Below the pieces are notes generated by a model, which worked only from the letters and a program-made list of their open reading frames with translations, was not told the origin of the DNA and made no database searches. Shown piece after piece: positions 30,242 through 33,547 of a stretch of 33,547 nucleotides of DNA (positions are counted from its first letter, which is position 1; every line of letters starts with the position of its first letter). Origin of the DNA: a virus; IMG/VR virus record IMGVR_UViG_3300027784_000525, positions 1 to 33,547 of that record, one strand, 5' to 3'. Made by a program: the position numbers and the translations under genes.

Positions 30242-31039
30242 ATGACTGGAAAAAATGCTTTAGTAGTTATTAGCGATTGGGAAGCTCCTACACTGTTAAA
30301 CAGTGAGGACGTTATGGAGGAAATGGATGGTTTACAGTTTAACTTTACGAACGTGAAAGTGCCTTCGGGCGGCGGCATGGCTTTTGAGCTGCCGGGCGAT
30401 GATGACGATGAGCCGGATATTGTTAAGGAACTTGAAGGTGTAATTGTGCATCATCACCCAATCAATGTTTATTTTGCAGCCGCTTACGATGGTGAAAAGC
30501 AGCCGCCTGATTGCGTGAGCATGGACGGCAAGTTTGGCACGGGCGAACCCGGTGGCGAGTGCGCGAATTGCGAGCTGAACCAGTGGGGAACCGGGCGCGA
30601 TGGTGAAGGCAAGGCGTGCAGCAATCGGCGCCGCGTTTACTTACTGCGCAGGGATGAGATGTTTCCGCTGTTGATCAGCCTGCCGCCCACGAGCCTGAAA
30701 AACTTTAGCGACTTGATTAGCAGGAAAATCCTGCAAAAAAGCCGCCGGAGTAATCAGGTTGTAGTTACTGCAAAGCTGAAAAAAGTTACCAGTGGCAGCG
30801 GCATTGAATACTCGCAGATCGGCTGGGCAGTTACCGGGCAGCTCGATCATGATACTGCGCTGGCGATGAAGCGCTATGGCGAGAGCATTAAGGCGCTGGC
30901 TGGCGGTTTAACGGTGGATCAAGTGGAAGGTGAGGCTATGGAAGGCGCAGGCGCGGGCAGCGTGCAGCACGGCGCTGACTTCCCCGATGAATTAATTGAC
31001 AGCAAGGACGATCAAGGCGAGCAATCGCAGATCAGTTAA
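30242..31039 (+). CDS. Putative ssDNA-binding-like replication protein
   Basis: 265 residues with AAGGAGGA ahead. A central zinc-binding stretch (ECANCELNQWGTGRDGEGKA then CSNRRRVYLL) and a beta-rich core with basic residues (KILQKSRRSNQVVVTAKLKK) resemble a family of phage proteins thought to bind single-stranded DNA. The C-terminus is strongly acidic (DELIDSKDDQGEQ), as is usual in single-strand-binding proteins that recruit partners. It stands directly before the primase gene, which supports a replication role. Confidence 0.6.
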   Translation: MTGKNALVVISDWEAPTLLNSEDVMEEMDGLQFNFTNVKVPSGGGMAFELPGDDDDEPDIVKELEGVIVHHHPINVYFAAAYDGEKQPPDCVSMDGKFGTGEPGGECANCELNQWGTGRDGEGKACSNRRRVYLLRRDEMFPLLISLPPTSLKNFSDLISRKILQKSRRSNQVVVTAKLKKVTSGSGIEYSQIGWAVTGQLDHDTALAMKRYGESIKALAGGLTVDQVEGEAMEGAGAGSVQHGADFPDELIDSKDDQGEQSQIS

Positions 31040-31044
31040 GGGCA

Positions 31045-31077
31045 CGCGGCAGGCTGCTATGATGGCGGCCTGCCGCG
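31045..31077 (+). terminator. Hairpin between the ssDNA-binding-like and primase genes
   Basis: CGCGGCAGGC (31045-31054) pairs perfectly with GCCTGCCGCG (31068-31077) around a 13-base loop; CTTTAAATAAAA follows. The weak T run suggests partial termination or mRNA 3'-end protection. Confidence 0.5.
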
Positions 31078-31101
31078 CTTTAAATAAAAGGAGTTGATCG
31101 A

Positions 31102-33547
31102 GTGCAAGAATATGATCATTTAATAAACTGGGAAAACTTTTATAAGCCGCGCCTGCAAAACGCAAAGATCAACGGAACTGAAATAAAGGGCCTGTGCCCG
31201 TTACACAGCGAAACCGATGGCAGCTTTACTGCAAGCCTGCAGACCGGAAAATGGAAGTGTTTCGGCTGCGATCGTTCTGGCAATGCTTTAACATACCTGC
31301 AAGAAGCCGAAGGTTTGAGCAAGCAGGACGCGCTTAAGGTGCTGGGCGATGAAGCAGGGATCGATCTGCTGGCCGAGCAGAAGGAAAAACGCAGTTATAC
31401 GCTGGCAGATTATGCGCACAGCAAAAAACTTGATCCGGAGTTTTTAGGAAGCTTGGGTGTTAAAAACGTTAAAAACGGCGTGCAGATACCTTATTATGAT
31501 CTTGAGGGCAACGTGGCAAGCAATCGAAAACGTTTTGGCGACACTGGATCCGGGCCGAAGTTTTTATGGACGCGCGGCAGCAAGACGCTTTTATATGGTT
31601 TATGGCAGCTGCAAAAAATCAGCAAAGAAGGCTGGGTGGTGCTTGTTGAAGGTGAAAGCGATAGCCAGACCTTATGGCAGCACGGCATCCCGGCGCTGGG
31701 AATACCGGGCGCGAATACCTTTAAGCCAGAATGGGCGGATCACGTTAAAGATCTGAAGCATATTTATATATTTAACGAACAGGACACGGCAGGCGAAACA
31801 ATGAAGCGCAAGGTTTGCGAAGGGCTGTTAAAAGCTGGTTATAAGGGCAAGGCTTACAGCTTGACTTTAATTGACGCAAAGGATCCGAGCGAGCTGCACT
31901 GCAGCGACCCGGAAAACTTTTTGGATCGCTGGCAGGCGGCGCTTGATAACACTGCAGAAGAACTGGACATTATCGAAACGGCAGAAAGGCCGGAGCAGGT
32001 GCAGATCACGGACGCGCCTGTGCAGCTTAAGCAGCCGCCGGGCTATCAATTCAGCGATCAAGGGCTGGTTAAAGTGGATCCGAAAACTGGCATGGCGACC
32101 CGGTTCTGCCGGACGCCGATGCTTATTTCTCGGCGGATAAAATCAGTGGAAGACAATACGGAAAAAGTGGAGATTTGTTACAAGCAGGACGGATCTTGGA
32201 AGTATGAAATTTATCCGCGATCGCTGGTATTTGCTTCACGATCAATAACACAGCTGGCAGATCAGGGCATGACGATCAGCAGTGAAAACTCACGGCACGT
32301 TATCGCTTACCTGCAGGCGCTGGAGGATGAAAACTACGACTTAATCGAAAGCACGAAGGCCGTTTCGCAGCTGGGCTGGCTTGATCGGAAGCACTTTTTA
32401 CCATGCGAGCCGGGCGATTACAGGATCGATGTTGATCCTGCTACGCGGAACACGCTGGACGCTTACCACGAAGAAGGATCGCTGGAAGAATGGCGGCAGT
32501 TGATGAGCAGGCATCGCAATCAGAACGACATATTTCGCTTTTTACTGGCCTCGAGCTTTGCAGCGCCGCTGCTGCACTGGTTACGGCACAGGATTTTTAT
32601 GGTGCATAACTGGGGAAGCACGCGGATCGGCAAAACGGCGGCGCTTAAAGCCGCCTTGAGTGTTTGGGGCGAGCCGACCGATCTTATGACCACGTTCTTC
32701 ACGACAGCCGTGGGGCTTGAGCGCATAGCTGGGCTTTATAAGGATCTGCCGCTGGGCATTGACGAAAAGCAGGTGTCAAACAAAAAGGATGACATTGCTG
32801 AAATGCTGGTTTACATGATCAGCGGCGGCAAGGGCAAGGGTCGCGGTGCAAAAGACGGCGGCCTGCAAGCAGCGCAGCAGTGGCGATCTGTGGTTATAAC
32901 TACGGGCGAAGAACCGCTTGTAGGCGATAACGCTATGAGTGGATCTTATAGCAGGATCGTGGAAATTGAAGGCGCGCCTTTTGAAACTGAAAAGCAGGCG
33001 GAACCAATGCACTCCCTGAACAGTTATGGCCATGCTGGGCCGATGTTTGTTAAGGATCTGATTGCGCTCGGCCCGGATCAAGTGAATGATGATTTTAAGG
33101 CGCTGCGCGCTGAAACGGAGGCCGTTTTAAGTCAGCAATATGATATTCTGCCCTCTAATATGACCGCGATCTCGGTGGTTATGCTGGCGGATATTTACGC
33201 GGCGCAGTGGATCTTCGGCGAGGAATACCAGCAGGCAAAAGGCCGGGCGCTGGATATGGCCATGAGCATTGCGCAGGATCTTATTAAGTTGGAGGACGTG
33301 GATCTGGGCAGGCGCGCCGAAAAATATATGCAGGGCTGGATCGCTACTAATATGAAGCGCTTTACGGATCCTGAAATGGTGCCGCGTTATGGTTATTATA
33401 GCGATGAAGAACCGGACACGGACGAAGGCGTGTTTTTGATAATCAATACAGTGCTCGATCAGGCGCTGGACGAAGGCGGCTTTAGTAAACGATCGGTGCT
33501 GCAGGCGTGGCGCAAAAGTGAACACTGCGATATTTTGGTGCCGCGTG
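31102..33547 (+). CDS. Primase / DUF927-type helicase, 3' end beyond the window
   Basis: The frame opens at GTG 31102 (AAAGGAG ahead) and stays open to the window edge, 815 codons. Residues 32-56 form a primase zinc finger: C32-P-L-H35 and C53-F-G-C56. Around residue 180 WVVLVEGESDSQTLW is a Toprim motif, followed by IYIFNEQDTAGE with the second acidic pair. From about residue 400 a DUF927-like helicase domain follows with a complete Walker A (GSTRIGKTAALKAAL, near residue 504) and DLPLGIDEKQV as a Walker B-like segment. It would unwind DNA and prime replication. It is the main replication gene seen here. Confidence 0.88.
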   Translation, partial: MQEYDHLINWENFYKPRLQNAKINGTEIKGLCPLHSETDGSFTASLQTGKWKCFGCDRSGNALTYLQEAEGLSKQDALKVLGDEAGIDLLAEQKEKRSYTLADYAHSKKLDPEFLGSLGVKNVKNGVQIPYYDLEGNVASNRKRFGDTGSGPKFLWTRGSKTLLYGLWQLQKISKEGWVVLVEGESDSQTLWQHGIPALGIPGANTFKPEWADHVKDLKHIYIFNEQDTAGETMKRKVCEGLLKAGYKGKAYSLTLIDAKDPSELHCSDPENFLDRWQAALDNTAEELDIIETAERPEQVQITDAPVQLKQPPGYQFSDQGLVKVDPKTGMATRFCRTPMLISRRIKSVEDNTEKVEICYKQDGSWKYEIYPRSLVFASRSITQLADQGMTISSENSRHVIAYLQALEDENYDLIESTKAVSQLGWLDRKHFLPCEPGDYRIDVDPATRNTLDAYHEEGSLEEWRQLMSRHRNQNDIFRFLLASSFAAPLLHWLRHRIFMVHNWGSTRIGKTAALKAALSVWGEPTDLMTTFFTTAVGLERIAGLYKDLPLGIDEKQVSNKKDDIAEMLVYMISGGKGKGRGAKDGGLQAAQQWRSVVITTGEEPLVGDNAMSGSYSRIVEIEGAPFETEKQAEPMHSLNSYGHAGPMFVKDLIALGPDQVNDDFKALRAETEAVLSQQYDILPSNMTAISVVMLADIYAAQWIFGEEYQQAKGRALDMAMSIAQDLIKLEDVDLGRRAEKYMQGWIATNMKRFTDPEMVPRYGYYSDEEPDTDEGVFLIINTVLDQALDEGGFSKRSVLQAWRKSEHCDILVPR

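Overview
The window is a contiguous piece of a tailed-phage genome, either a free siphophage or a prophage. Every gene lies on the plus strand. Genes are tightly packed with ATGA/TAATG overlaps and strong AGGAGG-type ribosome sites. The host is probably a Gram-positive Bacillota (Clostridia-like) bacterium: the Shine-Dalgarno usage, the amidase lysin with a SPOR-like domain and the family content point that way, but I cannot name the host. Terminase, portal, capsid and integrase genes are not in the window.

Left part (1-21.1 kb, late genes): a methyltransferase and a two-domain glycosyltransferase (virion decoration), a zinc-finger protein, neck and connector proteins, tail tube, the tail assembly chaperone pair joined by a +1/-2 frameshift, a tRNA-like structure, tape measure, Dit, a Tal-like protein with a beta-helix, a small membrane protein and an amidase that starts at ATT. 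Then come tail fibre or adsorption proteins: a metallophosphoesterase carrying two LamG-like domains, a 750-residue protein built of about 30 silk-like repeats, and a BppU-like protein. The block closes with a deoxyribosyltransferase-like protein, an HTH-metallophosphoesterase, a holin-like protein and a strong terminator at 21165-21195.

Centre (21.1-24.07 kb): a module with its own base composition. A near-consensus extended -10 promoter starts an ornate, GNRA-tetraloop-rich RNA of about 355 nt that runs into a hammerhead ribozyme. Two more hammerheads follow, one after the amidoligase gene and one after a group of three small genes. All three are type II (open at stem II) with intact cores (CUGAUGA, GAAA, cleavage after UA). 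They would cut the polycistronic RNA into discrete units. GATC occurs only 3 times in these 3.0 kb, but 22 times in a sampled 1.68 kb of the late region. This ribozyme/ncRNA/amidoligase module is the best candidate for an undescribed system.

Right part (24.07-33.5 kb, early and replication genes): small zinc-binding and hypothetical proteins, a gamma-glutamylcyclotransferase (functional partner of the amidoligase), an operator/promoter cassette flanked by direct repeats, an XRE regulator, a DUF932 protein, an SNF2 helicase split from its HARP-like N-terminus and needing a 7-nt skip across a stop codon to rebuild its P-loop, a terminator, promoters, a coiled-coil protein, an ssDNA-binding-like protein and a truncated primase/DUF927-type helicase.
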